Below the pieces are notes generated by a model. The model searched no databases. It was not told the DNA's origin and was given only the letters and a program-made list of their open reading frames with translations. Positions 1 through 9,432 of a DNA stretch of 12,336 bases are shown in pieces. Position numbers and translations under genes: made by a program. How positions within the stretch are numbered: the first letter of the stretch is position 1; every line of letters starts with the position of its first letter. Origin of the DNA: Bifidobacteriaceae bacterium. GTDB lineage: Bacteria > Actinomycetota > Actinomycetes > Actinomycetales > WQXJ01. The stretch lies in NCBI GenBank assembly GCA_031265345.1, contig JAISCU010000356.1, positions 1 through 12,336 of the forward strand, in the 5' to 3' direction.

Positions 1-485
1 GCCGGGCTGGTGTCCGGCTGACCGGCCCCGCTCCCTTCGGTGTTCGAATCCTCCGGCGGCAGACGGCAAAAGCCCTCCGCCAAGCGGCCCGCCACGGCCA
101 ACACCACCGCCGCCCCACTCGCCGCCAGCTCCTGCCAGAATCTCAGCCAGGCGAGCGCCGAGTGCAGCTCGCCCGCGCCCGCCAGGGCGGCGCCGAGGTA
201 GACGCCCGCCAGCGCGGCCCCGGCCAGCGCGCAGGCTTTGGCCAAGGCCCAGATGGCGGCGGCCCTCAACGGATCGACCGACCGGCGTTTGCCTTTGACG
301 TACTGGCGCACCGGCCAGGCGACCGCCAGTATGGCCGCCGCCGCCACTAGCAGAAGCCCGGCCACTGTCCAGGGGACGGTGACACGCTGCCACAGCACGC
401 CCGTCGCCAGGTCGATCACCACAGCACTGGCCACAGTGGCGGCGACGCCGATCAGGACCAGCGTCCGAATCCTGGTTAGGCTCAT
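1..485 (-). CDS. DUF3180 family membrane protein (3' end beyond window)
   Basis: This is a small integral membrane protein of unknown function. The frame opens with ATG at 485 and stays open to the left edge, giving 161 codons without a stop. Four hydrophobic stretches are visible, at about residues 8-27, 39-58, 75-103 and 118-134. The third contains the alanine/glycine-rich segment ALAKACALAGAALAGVYLG, which resembles the conserved core of the actinobacterial DUF3180 family. A short basic loop (KGKRRS) separates helices 2 and 3. The start overlaps the stop of the folB-folK gene as ATGA, so the two are probably translationally coupled. DUF3180 genes are known to follow folK in many actinobacteria, which supports the call, but no biochemical role is established. 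The end after the fourth helix is hydrophilic and acidic. Confidence 0.85.
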   Translation of the reverse strand, partial: MSLTRIRTLVLIGVAATVASAVVIDLATGVLWQRVTVPWTVAGLLLVAAAAILAVAWPVRQYVKGKRRSVDPLRAAAIWALAKACALAGAALAGVYLGAALAGAGELHSALAWLRFWQELAASGAAVVLAVAGRLAEGFCRLPPEDSNTEGSGAGQPDTSP

Positions 486-2644
486 ACCTCGGCCGCAGCC
501 GGCGTCACCCAATAGGCGGCTTGGTTCGGGACCGCAGGCGCCGGCGCGAGCGGCGAAGGAACGGGCGCGGGCCCAGCCGACTGCGGTTCGACTTCAGGCG
601 CGGCGACAGGCGCCAGGGGCGGCGCGAAGGGGCTAGCTGGCAGGCCGGGCGCGAATTGGGGCTGGCTCAGCGAGTCGACCGGCGACTGGGCGAAGGCCGG
701 GACGGGGGTCGCGAAGAAGTCCGCGGGCGCCGCCGGGGCGAATTGCGCTTGCGGCGGGGGCAGGTATTCGAATTGGCCGCCGGGCTCGGACGGCGTCTCC
801 CACGGCACGGGCGCGCCCGGCGCGGGAACGGCGAAGTTGTCCGATGCCGCCTGGTCGTGATGGCCCGGCACCGGCTGGTCCGCGACCGGGGCGCCGAGCG
901 GTTCGGCCACGGGTCGCTCGGTGGCGAGCGGCGCGGGCAGGGCCGCCTCAGGGCCCAGAGCCGATGCCGCCGATTCCTCGGCCGCTTCGGGATCGCCGAC
1001 CAACCCCGATTCGAGGCCCACAAGCGTCGGCGGATGACGGTACGGCATCGGCCGTCCGTGCGGTCCTGACTCCATTCGCGGCTCGAACTGGGCGCCAGGC
1101 AATTCGCGGCCACCGGGAGTGGCGGTCGGCAGCGGATCGTAGGGCACGGCCTTGAGCGGCGGCTCCAACTCATCCTGGCCGATCCCGCGGAAGGCGGAAT
1201 GGCCGCGCCGCGCCTCAGCGAAGAAGCCCGGCACGCCGGGTCCGGCCGCCGGATAGGCCGCGCGCGTCGGCGTGGGCAGCGGTTCCGGCAGGCGCGGGAC
1301 CGAATAGCCAGGGGACTGGTCGGCCGATTCGGACTGGTCGAGCAAGGGCTCCGCCGTCTGAGGCACCACCGGCCGCGGTCCCTGATCGCGGCCCGACCGG
1401 TCCCAATCCGGGGCCAGCCAGCGAATGCAGCCCGTGTCGGGGGCCGCCTCGGCCAGTTCCGCCACCGGGCCGCCCCCCAGGCCTGGCAAGAACGCGCCCG
1501 GCGCCATCAAGGACCACGGCACCAGCACGAAGGACCGCTGGTGGGCCCGTGGATGCGGCAGAGTCAGTTCATCCTCGTCGGCCAGCAAAGTGTCGTACGC
1601 GATCAAATCGAGATCGAGCGTGCGCGGACCCCAACGCACTGAGCGGCGGCGGCCGTGCGTCTCCTCGATCCCCTGCAGGGTCCTCAGCAGCGCGCGGGGC
1701 GACAGAGTGGTCCTGACATGGGCGACGGCGTTGAAGAAGTCGGGCTGGTCCTCGTGGCCCACCGGCGCGGTGCGGGCCAGCGGCGACACCGCCACCACTT
1801 CGATGCCCGGTTCCTCGCGCATGTCCGCCAGCGCCATGCGCAGCGTGGCCAACGCCTCACCGAGGTTCGCGCCGAGCCCGATTATCGCGTCGACCGGCTC
1901 GTCTGGGACTTGATCGATCGAGGCCGCCGGGTCGGTCCCGACCCCTGACCGGCGCCGCCTCAGCGGTCGCTCCCCCGAACCGCCGGACCCGCGCGTGGCG
2001 CCCTCGCCGTCCCGGGCGGGCACGGAAGCGGCATCGGCACCCTTGGCGTGCGCGCCCGGAGCGCCAGCCGCGCTCTCAGACACCGCCGACGGCCCACCGG
2101 GCGCGTTCACCCCGGCGGAATCGTTGGGCGCTGCCGGACTCGCGCCCCCCTCCTGGCCATAGACCGGGCTGACCAGACCGGCCCGGCGCTCCGCCTCGCC
2201 AACCGCTTCGAAGATGGCCGAGTCCGGCGCCACGAAGGTGGTCTCGCGCCAACTGTGGACGGCCCGGCGCACATGCACCGACACGTCGGCGGTCTGCACT
2301 CCCAACGCGGCGTTCGGCTTGTGGACGGTGACCTCGACCACTTCGACGGCCTCGTTCTCGAGGACCACCTTCGCGATCCGTTCCGCCACCGTCTCAAGGA
2401 GGTTCATCGCCGGGCCGGCCAGGACGTCGACCACGGCTCGCGCCATGCGGGCGTAGTCCACCGTCAAAGCCAGATCGTCGGCCTCGCTGGCCGCACGGGT
2501 GTCCAAATGGAGTCGCAGATCGGCTCGGAAAGCCTGGCCGTTGCGGCGCTCCTCGGGCTCCACGCCGTGGTATCCATAAGCGGCTATGCCGCGCAACTCG
2601 ATCACGTCGAGCGTCCCACCGGTCGATCCGAGCACCCAATCCAT
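482..2644 (-). CDS. folBK: Fused dihydroneopterin aldolase / HPPK (FolB-FolK) with long Pro/Ala-rich tail
   Basis: This 720-residue bifunctional folate enzyme is expected to cleave 7,8-dihydroneopterin to 6-hydroxymethyl-dihydropterin and then pyrophosphorylate that product with ATP. The FolB domain spans residues 1-130, with GYHGVEPEERRNGQAF at 24-39 (E29), Y64 and the VHKP lysine K109 as the expected active-site residues. A disordered-looking Gly/Ala/Ser linker fills 130-250. The FolK domain spans 251-412, with GLGANLG at 256-262, the TAPVGHEDQPDFFNAV segment at 292-307 and RWGPRTLDLDLI at 337-348, whose two aspartates are the expected Mg ligands; LPHPRAHQRSFVLVP follows. Residues 413-720 form a Pro/Ala-rich tail with QFAP/QFEP-like motifs and no recognisable domain; separate FolB and FolK proteins are about 120 and 160 residues. 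The ATG at 2644 lies 19 bases after the folP stop. A G-run at 2657-2661 is the only Shine-Dalgarno-like signal, and it sits rather far upstream. Confidence 0.93.
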   Translation of the reverse strand: MDWVLGSTGGTLDVIELRGIAAYGYHGVEPEERRNGQAFRADLRLHLDTRAASEADDLALTVDYARMARAVVDVLAGPAMNLLETVAERIAKVVLENEAVEVVEVTVHKPNAALGVQTADVSVHVRRAVHSWRETTFVAPDSAIFEAVGEAERRAGLVSPVYGQEGGASPAAPNDSAGVNAPGGPSAVSESAAGAPGAHAKGADAASVPARDGEGATRGSGGSGERPLRRRRSGVGTDPAASIDQVPDEPVDAIIGLGANLGEALATLRMALADMREEPGIEVVAVSPLARTAPVGHEDQPDFFNAVAHVRTTLSPRALLRTLQGIEETHGRRRSVRWGPRTLDLDLIAYDTLLADEDELTLPHPRAHQRSFVLVPWSLMAPGAFLPGLGGGPVAELAEAAPDTGCIRWLAPDWDRSGRDQGPRPVVPQTAEPLLDQSESADQSPGYSVPRLPEPLPTPTRAAYPAAGPGVPGFFAEARRGHSAFRGIGQDELEPPLKAVPYDPLPTATPGGRELPGAQFEPRMESGPHGRPMPYRHPPTLVGLESGLVGDPEAAEESAASALGPEAALPAPLATERPVAEPLGAPVADQPVPGHHDQAASDNFAVPAPGAPVPWETPSEPGGQFEYLPPPQAQFAPAAPADFFATPVPAFAQSPVDSLSQPQFAPGLPASPFAPPLAPVAAPEVEPQSAGPAPVPSPLAPAPAVPNQAAYWVTPAAAEV

Positions 2645-2663
2645 TAGGCCATCATGCCCCCGT

Positions 2664-3617
2664 TTAGGCCCTGAAGGGAAGCTGATCTGGGACCTGTGAC
2701 CGCATTATCCGCTGCTCCGCGTCCGGATGGTGGGCATTCACGGCCTCAACCACGCGCACCGCGGCCGCGTTCGGCGCGACCGCATGCGCTCTGACGCACC
2801 AGGCTCCAGCGGCGGCGCTGAGCGCGGTGACGGCGGCGGTGGCGGCGTCGCGCCCGGATGGGATGGTCGCCGTGGCTGGATCGGGGCCGCGCACGGCATC
2901 GAGGAAGCGCTTGCGGGAAGCGCCCACCAGTATTGGGAAGCCGAGGGTCGCCAGGCGGTCCAGATTGGCCAGCAGGGGCCAATTCGACGCGCCCGTCTTG
3001 GCGAAGCCCAAGCCGGGGTCCAAGACGATGGCTTCCGGCGCGACGCCGGCCGCCAGGGCCTGATCGACCCGCTGGGACAGTTCCGCAGCCACTTCCGCCA
3101 CCACGTCGCCGTAGCGGTCACGGCCGTCCATCTGGTCGGAATGCCCACGCCAATGCATCAGCACCACGGGGGTTCCGAGTCCGGCCATGACCGCGAGCAT
3201 GTCGCGGTCCGCCAGGCCGCCTGAGACATCGTTGACGACGCAGGCTCCGGCCTCGACCGAGGCCGCCGCGACTGCCGCCCGCATAGTGTCCACCGACACC
3301 GCGACCCCCCGCGCGGCCAGTTCTTTGACCACGGGAATTACCCGCCGCAGCTCTTCCGCTTGGTCGACTCTGGGGGCTCCGGGGCGGGTCGACTCGCCGC
3401 CCACGTCGATCAGGTCGGCGCCTTCGGCCAACATCTGGTCGCAATGGTCCAATGCCGCTGCCACCTCCAGGTAGCGGCCGCCGTCGGAGAACGAGTCCGG
3501 CGTGACATTGCAGATGCCCATCACGGCCGTCCGCTCAAGGGCGCCCAGGCCGACTGGAAGCGGCCGCGGCCTGGCGGGCCGTGCCGGCGTCGAGCCTCTC
3601 CCCCCGGGATTAGACAT
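2664..3617 (-). CDS. folP: Dihydropteroate synthase
   Basis: This cytoplasmic enzyme condenses 6-hydroxymethyl-dihydropterin pyrophosphate with p-aminobenzoate to give dihydropteroate; it is the sulfonamide target. All the family landmarks are present in its 317 residues: NVTPDSFSDGG at 37-47, DVGGESTRPGA at 71-81, VSVDT at 107-111, NDVSGG at 129-134, DPGLGFAKT at 200-208 and GASRKRF at 232-238. Near the end the usual RVHDV motif reads RAHAV (276-280): the phosphate-site Arg and His are kept and the Asp is lost. An N-terminal extension of about 30 Pro/Arg-rich residues precedes the barrel. The ATG at 3617 has a clear AGGAG eight bases upstream and lies 15 bases after the folE stop, so it is part of the folate operon. 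Confidence 0.96.
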   Translation of the reverse strand: MSNPGGRGSTPARPARPRPLPVGLGALERTAVMGICNVTPDSFSDGGRYLEVAAALDHCDQMLAEGADLIDVGGESTRPGAPRVDQAEELRRVIPVVKELAARGVAVSVDTMRAAVAAASVEAGACVVNDVSGGLADRDMLAVMAGLGTPVVLMHWRGHSDQMDGRDRYGDVVAEVAAELSQRVDQALAAGVAPEAIVLDPGLGFAKTGASNWPLLANLDRLATLGFPILVGASRKRFLDAVRGPDPATATIPSGRDAATAAVTALSAAAGAWCVRAHAVAPNAAAVRVVEAVNAHHPDAEQRIMRSQVPDQLPFRA

Positions 3618-3625
3618 TGAGCCGT

Positions 3626-3630
3626 CTCCT
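3626..3630 (-). promoter_or_regulatory. Ribosome binding site of folP
   Basis: AGGAG on the minus strand, with an eight-base spacer to the ATG at 3617. It lies in the 15-base gap after the folE stop and fixes the folP start. Confidence 0.75.
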
Positions 3631-3632
3631 GG

Positions 3633-4203
3633 TCAGTGGACTATCAGCGACATGGCTTCGGCGCGGGTCGGGCCGGAGCGCAGCGCGCCGCGCACCGCCG
3701 AGGTCACGGTCTTGGAGCCCGCTGCCCTCACGCCACGCATGGTCATGCACAGATGCTCGGCCTCCAGCACCACGATCACGCCGCGCGCGTCCAGAGCGTC
3801 CATCAGGGCGTCCGCGATCTCGCTGGTCAGGCGTTCCTGGACCTGGGGGCGGCGGGAATAGGCGTCCACCAGCCGGGCCAGCTTCGACAGGCCGGTGATG
3901 TGGCCGGAGGCGGCGGGGATGTAGCCCAGGTGGGCCAGGCCGTGGAAGGGCAGCAGGTGGTGTTCGCACATCGAGTACACGGCCACGTCCTTGACCAGCA
4001 CCAGTTCCTGGTGCCCCAAGTCGAACCGGGCCGCCAGCAGTTCGCGCGGGTCGCGGTGCAGGCCGGAGAAGATCTCCTCGGCCGCGCGCGCCACCCGCGC
4101 CGGGGTCTCGGCCAGTCCGGCCCGGTCGGGGTCCTCGCCGATCCCGCACAAGAACTCCCGCACAGCCGCCTCGATCCGCTCGCGGTCGAACCCTCCCGCC
4201 AGC

Positions 4204-4211
<8 letters not shown>
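3633..4211 (-). CDS. folE: GTP cyclohydrolase I
   Basis: This enzyme converts GTP to 7,8-dihydroneopterin triphosphate, the first step of folate synthesis, as a zinc-dependent toroidal homodecamer in the cytoplasm. The 192-residue product carries the zinc ligands C82 and H85 in [11 protein letters not shown] and C155 in HLCMTMRGV. The substrate-binding segment [20 protein letters not shown] spans 104-123, and length and motifs are typical. I chose the ATG at 4211 because it follows GAGG with a six-base spacer, gives the normal N-terminus ([14 protein letters not shown]) and overlaps the ftsH stop by eight bases. The frame stays open further upstream to 4379, but that stretch would only re-read the ftsH tail out of frame. 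folP follows after 15 bases. Confidence 0.95.
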
Positions 4212-6297
<2,086 letters not shown>

Positions 6298-6311
6298 GTA
6301 TTCGCTTTCTT

Positions 6312-6353
6312 GGCTGGTCTTGGTCTTGGTGTTGGTCTTGGGGCTGGCATTGG
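6312..6353. repeat. Seven-unit degenerate hexamer tract in the ftsH leader
   Basis: Seven hexamers in perfect register each end in GG on the plus strand: GGCTGG, TCTTGG, TCTTGG, TGTTGG, TCTTGG, GGCTGG, CATTGG. On the transcribed strand this reads as CCA-NNN repeated, almost without G. The tract fills more than half of the 75-base gap between hpt and ftsH and ends 14 bases before the ftsH GTG. It could act as an unstructured leader; it could also be a tract that changes copy number by slippage. Confidence 0.6.
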
Positions 6354-6372
6354 GGCGGCACAGCGCGGCGCC

Positions 6373-6924
6373 TCAGCTATAGGCGTGCGGCGCGAGCGTG
6401 CCGACGAACGGCAAGTTGCGGTAGTGCTCATCGAAGTCCAACCCATAGCCCACCACGAAATCGGTCGGAATGTCGAAACCGACGTAACGAACCGCCACTT
6501 CGACTTTGGCCGCGTCCGGTTTGCGCAGCAGCGCCGCGATTTCAACCGACTTAGCCCCCCGTGACCGCAAATTCGCCAGCAACCAGGATAACGTCAGGCC
6601 CGAGTCCACCACGTCCTCCACGATCAGGACATCGCGACCGTGGATATCGGTGTCGAGGTCCTTGAGGATCCGCACCACCCCGGAAGACTTGGTGCCGGAC
6701 CCGTACGAGGAGACCGCCATCCAATCCATCGTTACTTTGGAGTGGAGCTTTCGTGAAAGATCGCCCATCACCATGACCGCGCCCTTCAGCACGCCCACCA
6801 GCAGCAGGTCCCGCCCGGCGTAGTCGGCGTCGATCCGGGCGGCCAACTCATCGAGTCTCCGGTCTATCTCCTCGCTGGTCAGAAGTACTTTCTCAAGGTC
6901 AGTCCCAATGTCTTGGGCATCCAC
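6373..6924 (-). CDS. hpt: Hypoxanthine phosphoribosyltransferase
   Basis: This purine-salvage enzyme joins hypoxanthine or guanine to PRPP, giving IMP or GMP, in the cytoplasm. The 183-residue product has the PRPP-binding loop [14 protein letters not shown] at 99-112 (acidic pair E103-D104), the upstream [13 protein letters not shown] at 44-56, and the base-binding C-terminal part with K135 and [20 protein letters not shown] at 156-175. Length and motifs are typical of bacterial Hpt. The start is GTG at 6924, supported by a full AGGAGG five bases upstream. It lies 21 bases after tilS; the tilS-hpt-ftsH order is widely conserved in Gram-positive bacteria. Confidence 0.96.
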   Translation of the reverse strand: MDAQDIGTDLEKVLLTSEEIDRRLDELAARIDADYAGRDLLLVGVLKGAVMVMGDLSRKLHSKVTMDWMAVSSYGSGTKSSGVVRILKDLDTDIHGRDVLIVEDVVDSGLTLSWLLANLRSRGAKSVEIAALLRKPDAAKVEVAVRYVGFDIPTDFVVGYGLDFDEHYRNLPFVGTLAPHAYS

Positions 6925-6929
6925 CTAGG

Positions 6930-6935
6930 CCTCCT
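6930..6935 (-). promoter_or_regulatory. Ribosome binding site of hpt
   Basis: Perfect AGGAGG on the minus strand, five bases before the GTG at 6924. It lies in the 21-base gap after the tilS stop and decides for GTG over the out-of-frame ATG at 6920. Confidence 0.8.
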
Positions 6936-6945
6936 CGGGGGCTCT

Positions 6946-8301
6946 TCACGGATTTGAAATTGAGCGAAACTCCAGCTTGCCACATTTGCGGCGGCCTTGG
7001 ATTCCACCCGCCAGGTGCACGGGGCCTTGCCCGCGCCACGCGCTCACCAGGCGGTCGATGGCTTCGATCTGGGCCGCGTTCAGGGCGGCGGGGTCCGCTC
7101 CGGCCTGGACAGCGGCCCGATGCAGCGCTCGGGTCCGAATGGCCGGGTGCGCGCTGGCGAGCACCGCGACGGCCAGCGCCAGGTCTGGTTCGCCCTGTCC
7201 TGTTCGGCCGGGTTCGCCCGATGCCGCTTCGCCCGCTTCCGCCGTCGCCCGGCTGGGTCTGCCGCATGGCTCGTGAGCCTGTTCGCCGTCTTCGGCCCGG
7301 ACGGGTCTAACCCGAGCCTCCCCGCCGGGTTCGCCCTGTCCCGTTCGGCCTGGTTTGCCCGATGCCGCTCGGGCCGCCTCCGCCATCGCCTCGTCCAGCA
7401 GGCGGTCGGCTTGGGCGTCCAGATAATCCGAGTCCTGGCGCAAGCGCTGCGCCGTGCGGGCCAGCGCCCGGTCGAATCCGCGGCCGAGCAGTTCTTTTGC
7501 CAGCGGCATCAACTGTGCTCTGACCTGGCTGCGGCGTGATGGGTAGGGGCCGTCCGGTCGATTGGTGGGGTCCTCCCAGGCCGTCAATCCCTCCGCCGCG
7601 ATGATCGCTTCGGTCTGGGCGCGGGTCAAATCCAAGAACGGCCTGGCGAACAGCCCCCGCCGCCCTGCCATGCCTGACAGCGCCTTCGCACCCGCCCCCC
7701 TGGCCAGCGCCAGCAGCACCGTCTCCGCCTGGTCGTCGAGGGTGTGGGCGAGCAGCACCGCTTCCGCCCCATGCCGGGTCGCGGCCTGTTCGAGGGCTTC
7801 GTAGCGGGCCTCACGGGCGGCAGCCTCGATGCCTTCGGGCGCGTCCTTGTCGACCTTGACCGCGACCACCTCGACGGGCTCCAGCCCCAGGCGGACGCAC
7901 CGGTCGGCGGCCTGACGGGCGACGGCATCGGACATCGGCAAAAGCCCGTGGTCAACCACGACCGCCCCGGCGCGCCAACCCCGGCGGGGTGCCTCGAAGG
8001 CCGTGACGGCCGCCAACGCCAACGAATCGGTGCCGCCCGAGCAGGCGACCAGGACGGTGCGGGGAGTGCGGAACAGCTGGGGATTCGGGGGGCTGGCGTC
8101 CTCGGCGCGGGCATCCGCAGCCAGGGCGACCGGCCCTTGGGCATCCGGCCCCCGCGCGACCGACCCTTGGGCGGCCGACGTCCGCACAGCCGACTCCTGG
8201 GCGACTGGCGTCTGGGCGGCTGCTCCGAGCGCGGCCAGCCACCGGCGCACCGCCAGGCGTCCAGCCGCGACAGCCGGATCGAGTCTGCCCGCGGGAGCCA
8301 C
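6946..8301 (-). CDS. tilS: tRNA(Ile)-lysidine synthase with internal repeat insertions
   Basis: TilS ligates lysine to C34 of the tRNA-Ile CAU anticodon, using ATP, so that it reads AUA. The PP-loop motif SGGTDS is at 88-93, with VVVDHGL at 115-121, the AHTLDDQAETVLL block at 185-197 and WEDPTN at 242-247. The C-terminal region keeps a substrate-binding-like stretch after residue 372. The 451 residues are longer than usual because of two low-complexity insertions: a 10-residue repeat at about 34-63, between the first helix and the P-loop, and a charged Gly/Pro/Glu-rich segment at about 312-372 that contains two copies of ASGxPGRTGQGEP. I chose GTG at 8301, one base after the metalloprotease stop (TGA-G-GTG), because the longer frame to 8586 would overlap that gene by 95 codons. 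GTG within LAVRRWL, 17 codons downstream, is an alternative. No good Shine-Dalgarno sequence is seen, so coupling by re-initiation is likely. Confidence 0.92.
   Translation of the reverse strand: MAPAGRLDPAVAAGRLAVRRWLAALGAAAQTPVAQESAVRTSAAQGSVARGPDAQGPVALAADARAEDASPPNPQLFRTPRTVLVACSGGTDSLALAAVTAFEAPRRGWRAGAVVVDHGLLPMSDAVARQAADRCVRLGLEPVEVVAVKVDKDAPEGIEAAAREARYEALEQAATRHGAEAVLLAHTLDDQAETVLLALARGAGAKALSGMAGRRGLFARPFLDLTRAQTEAIIAAEGLTAWEDPTNRPDGPYPSRRSQVRAQLMPLAKELLGRGFDRALARTAQRLRQDSDYLDAQADRLLDEAMAEAARAASGKPGRTGQGEPGGEARVRPVRAEDGEQAHEPCGRPSRATAEAGEAASGEPGRTGQGEPDLALAVAVLASAHPAIRTRALHRAAVQAGADPAALNAAQIEAIDRLVSAWRGQGPVHLAGGIQGRRKCGKLEFRSISNP
7187..7369. repeat. 42-base direct repeat inside tilS
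   Basis: Bases 7187-7228 and 7328-7369 match at 39 of 42 positions. They lie 141 bases (47 codons) apart, so the duplication is in frame. In the protein it gives the two ASG(K/E)PGRTGQGEP blocks near residues 313-325 and 360-372. Confidence 0.8.
8113..8202. repeat. 30-base tandem repeat inside tilS
   Basis: Three degenerate 30-base units encode ten-residue repeats starting AQES, AQGS and AQGP (about residues 34-63). The cores at 8126-8142 and 8156-8172 agree at 16 of 17 bases, and a more diverged third core lies at 8186-8202, giving an exact 30-base spacing. Confidence 0.65.
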
Positions 8302-8302
8302 C

Positions 8303-9355
8303 TCAGATGCCGTGGCCTGGGCCGACGCGCCTGACCCAAGCGGACGGATCGTCGATCTCGGCGGCGGTCGGCAACGCCTCCGGCGACTCGAAAACGGCGT
8401 TGAAGCCCTCGTGTCCCAGGGCGGCCAGCCCAGCCCGGACGAAGGCCGCCCCCTGGACGTATTGCGCGGTCTTGGCCTCGATCCCGGCCAGGCGACGCAC
8501 CGCCCGTTCCCAACGGCCCCGCGCCACCCGGCGAGCCTCGAAGCGCGGGCGCAACTGCTCCAGGGTCTTGACCACCTTTGGGCCAACGGCGTCCATGATG
8601 ACGTCGGCGTGCCCTTCGAGCAGCGACATGGTGGCCACCAACTCGGCCAGGATGCGGGATTGTTCGGGCGAGAGGAGGTAGGAGACGGTGGCGGGCGGGG
8701 CCTCGTCGGCGAAGAGGTCCGGCAGCTTGCGGATCGCGGCCAGCATCTGGTTGGGACCGCCCGGCTCGTCCTCGGCGTCCATGAGCGCCTCGAACCGCTC
8801 GCGCAACCATGGTGCCAGCCACGGCGCGGCGGCGAACTGCACGGCGTGGGTGACCTCGTGGAGGGCCACCCAGAGATGGAAGTCGCGTGGGTCGGCGTCG
8901 AGTTCGCGCTCGAACCTGAGCACGTTGGGGGCGACCAGGACTATCCTCCCTTGGTCCGCTCCGTCCCTGGGGGCGGGGGCGTAGAACGGGTCGTAATGCC
9001 CCAGCACACGGTAGGCCAGCACGCCGGTCAGGGCTCCGAGTTGCGCGGAGGCGGTCTGGCGGGCGATCCAAGACGGGTTGTCCTCGGCCCAGACCTCGCT
9101 GGTCAGAGCGTCCACGGTGCCGACCAGGCTGTTTATCAGGCCGCGCCGGTCCACCACCCTGGTCTCGGCTTTGGCGGCCTTGCGGGCGGCGTCATGCAGG
9201 CCGGTGATCTCCGCCACGTAGCCGAAGGCTTTGCCGACCTGGTTGCGCAGGTCCGCGACCAGATGGATGCCCTCGGCGAAGGTGACGTCCGGCCCCGGCC
9301 GCACCGTCAAACCCGCGACGCGCCTGGCCAACTCGGAATTGATCCCTCCGCTCAC
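8303..9355 (-). CDS. Zinc-dependent metalloprotease, DUF2342 family
   Basis: This 350-residue protein belongs to the actinobacterial putative zinc metalloprotease family that usually sits next to tilS; some databases call it F420-biosynthesis-associated. The zinc motif HEVTH is at 166-170, with a second conserved element LLEGHADVIMD at 245-255 that probably supplies the distal Glu/His. The C-terminal block QYVQGAAFV and then SPEALPTAAEIDDPSAWVRRV matches the end of this family. No signal peptide or membrane segment is visible, so it is probably cytoplasmic. Its substrate is unknown. The start is GTG at 9355, because an in-frame TAG lies nine bases upstream and no other start fits. It heads the housekeeping run after a 576-base gap, and a leaderless transcript is possible. 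Confidence 0.9.
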   Translation of the reverse strand: MSGGINSELARRVAGLTVRPGPDVTFAEGIHLVADLRNQVGKAFGYVAEITGLHDAARKAAKAETRVVDRRGLINSLVGTVDALTSEVWAEDNPSWIARQTASAQLGALTGVLAYRVLGHYDPFYAPAPRDGADQGRIVLVAPNVLRFERELDADPRDFHLWVALHEVTHAVQFAAAPWLAPWLRERFEALMDAEDEPGGPNQMLAAIRKLPDLFADEAPPATVSYLLSPEQSRILAELVATMSLLEGHADVIMDAVGPKVVKTLEQLRPRFEARRVARGRWERAVRRLAGIEAKTAQYVQGAAFVRAGLAALGHEGFNAVFESPEALPTAAEIDDPSAWVRRVGPGHGI

Positions 9356-9361
9356 CCCCCC

Positions 9362-9394
9362 ACCCTATAGGGGACGGTACCTTTCCATGCTCAA
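9362..9394 (-). promoter_or_regulatory. Possible leaderless promoter of the metalloprotease gene
   Basis: On the minus strand TTGAGC (9394-9389) could be the -35 element. TATAGGGT (9369-9362), inside the palindrome CCCTATAGGG (9363-9372), could be the -10. Spacing is 19 bases to TATAGG, somewhat long. Transcription would start about at the GTG at 9355, giving a leaderless mRNA, which is common in actinobacteria. No start-site data support this. Confidence 0.35.
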
Positions 9395-9432
9395 CCCGGC
9401 CTCTTGGGCACATGTTTGCGCAGGCCAGGCCC

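Noticed and set aside
1..60. tRNA-like GTTCGAATCC (T-arm motif) at the left edge
   Set aside because: The flanking bases do not pair into a T-stem, no cloverleaf fits, and the stretch is in frame with the DUF3180 coding region.
8302..8586. Longer TilS N-terminus from 8586
   Set aside because: The extra 95 codons overlap the metalloprotease gene and read as Arg/Pro/Ser-rich shadow sequence; family similarity begins after 8301.
8003..9370. A 455-codon open frame on the plus strand
   Set aside because: It is antisense to the metalloprotease and tilS, which have clear family motifs; its peptide shows no fold.
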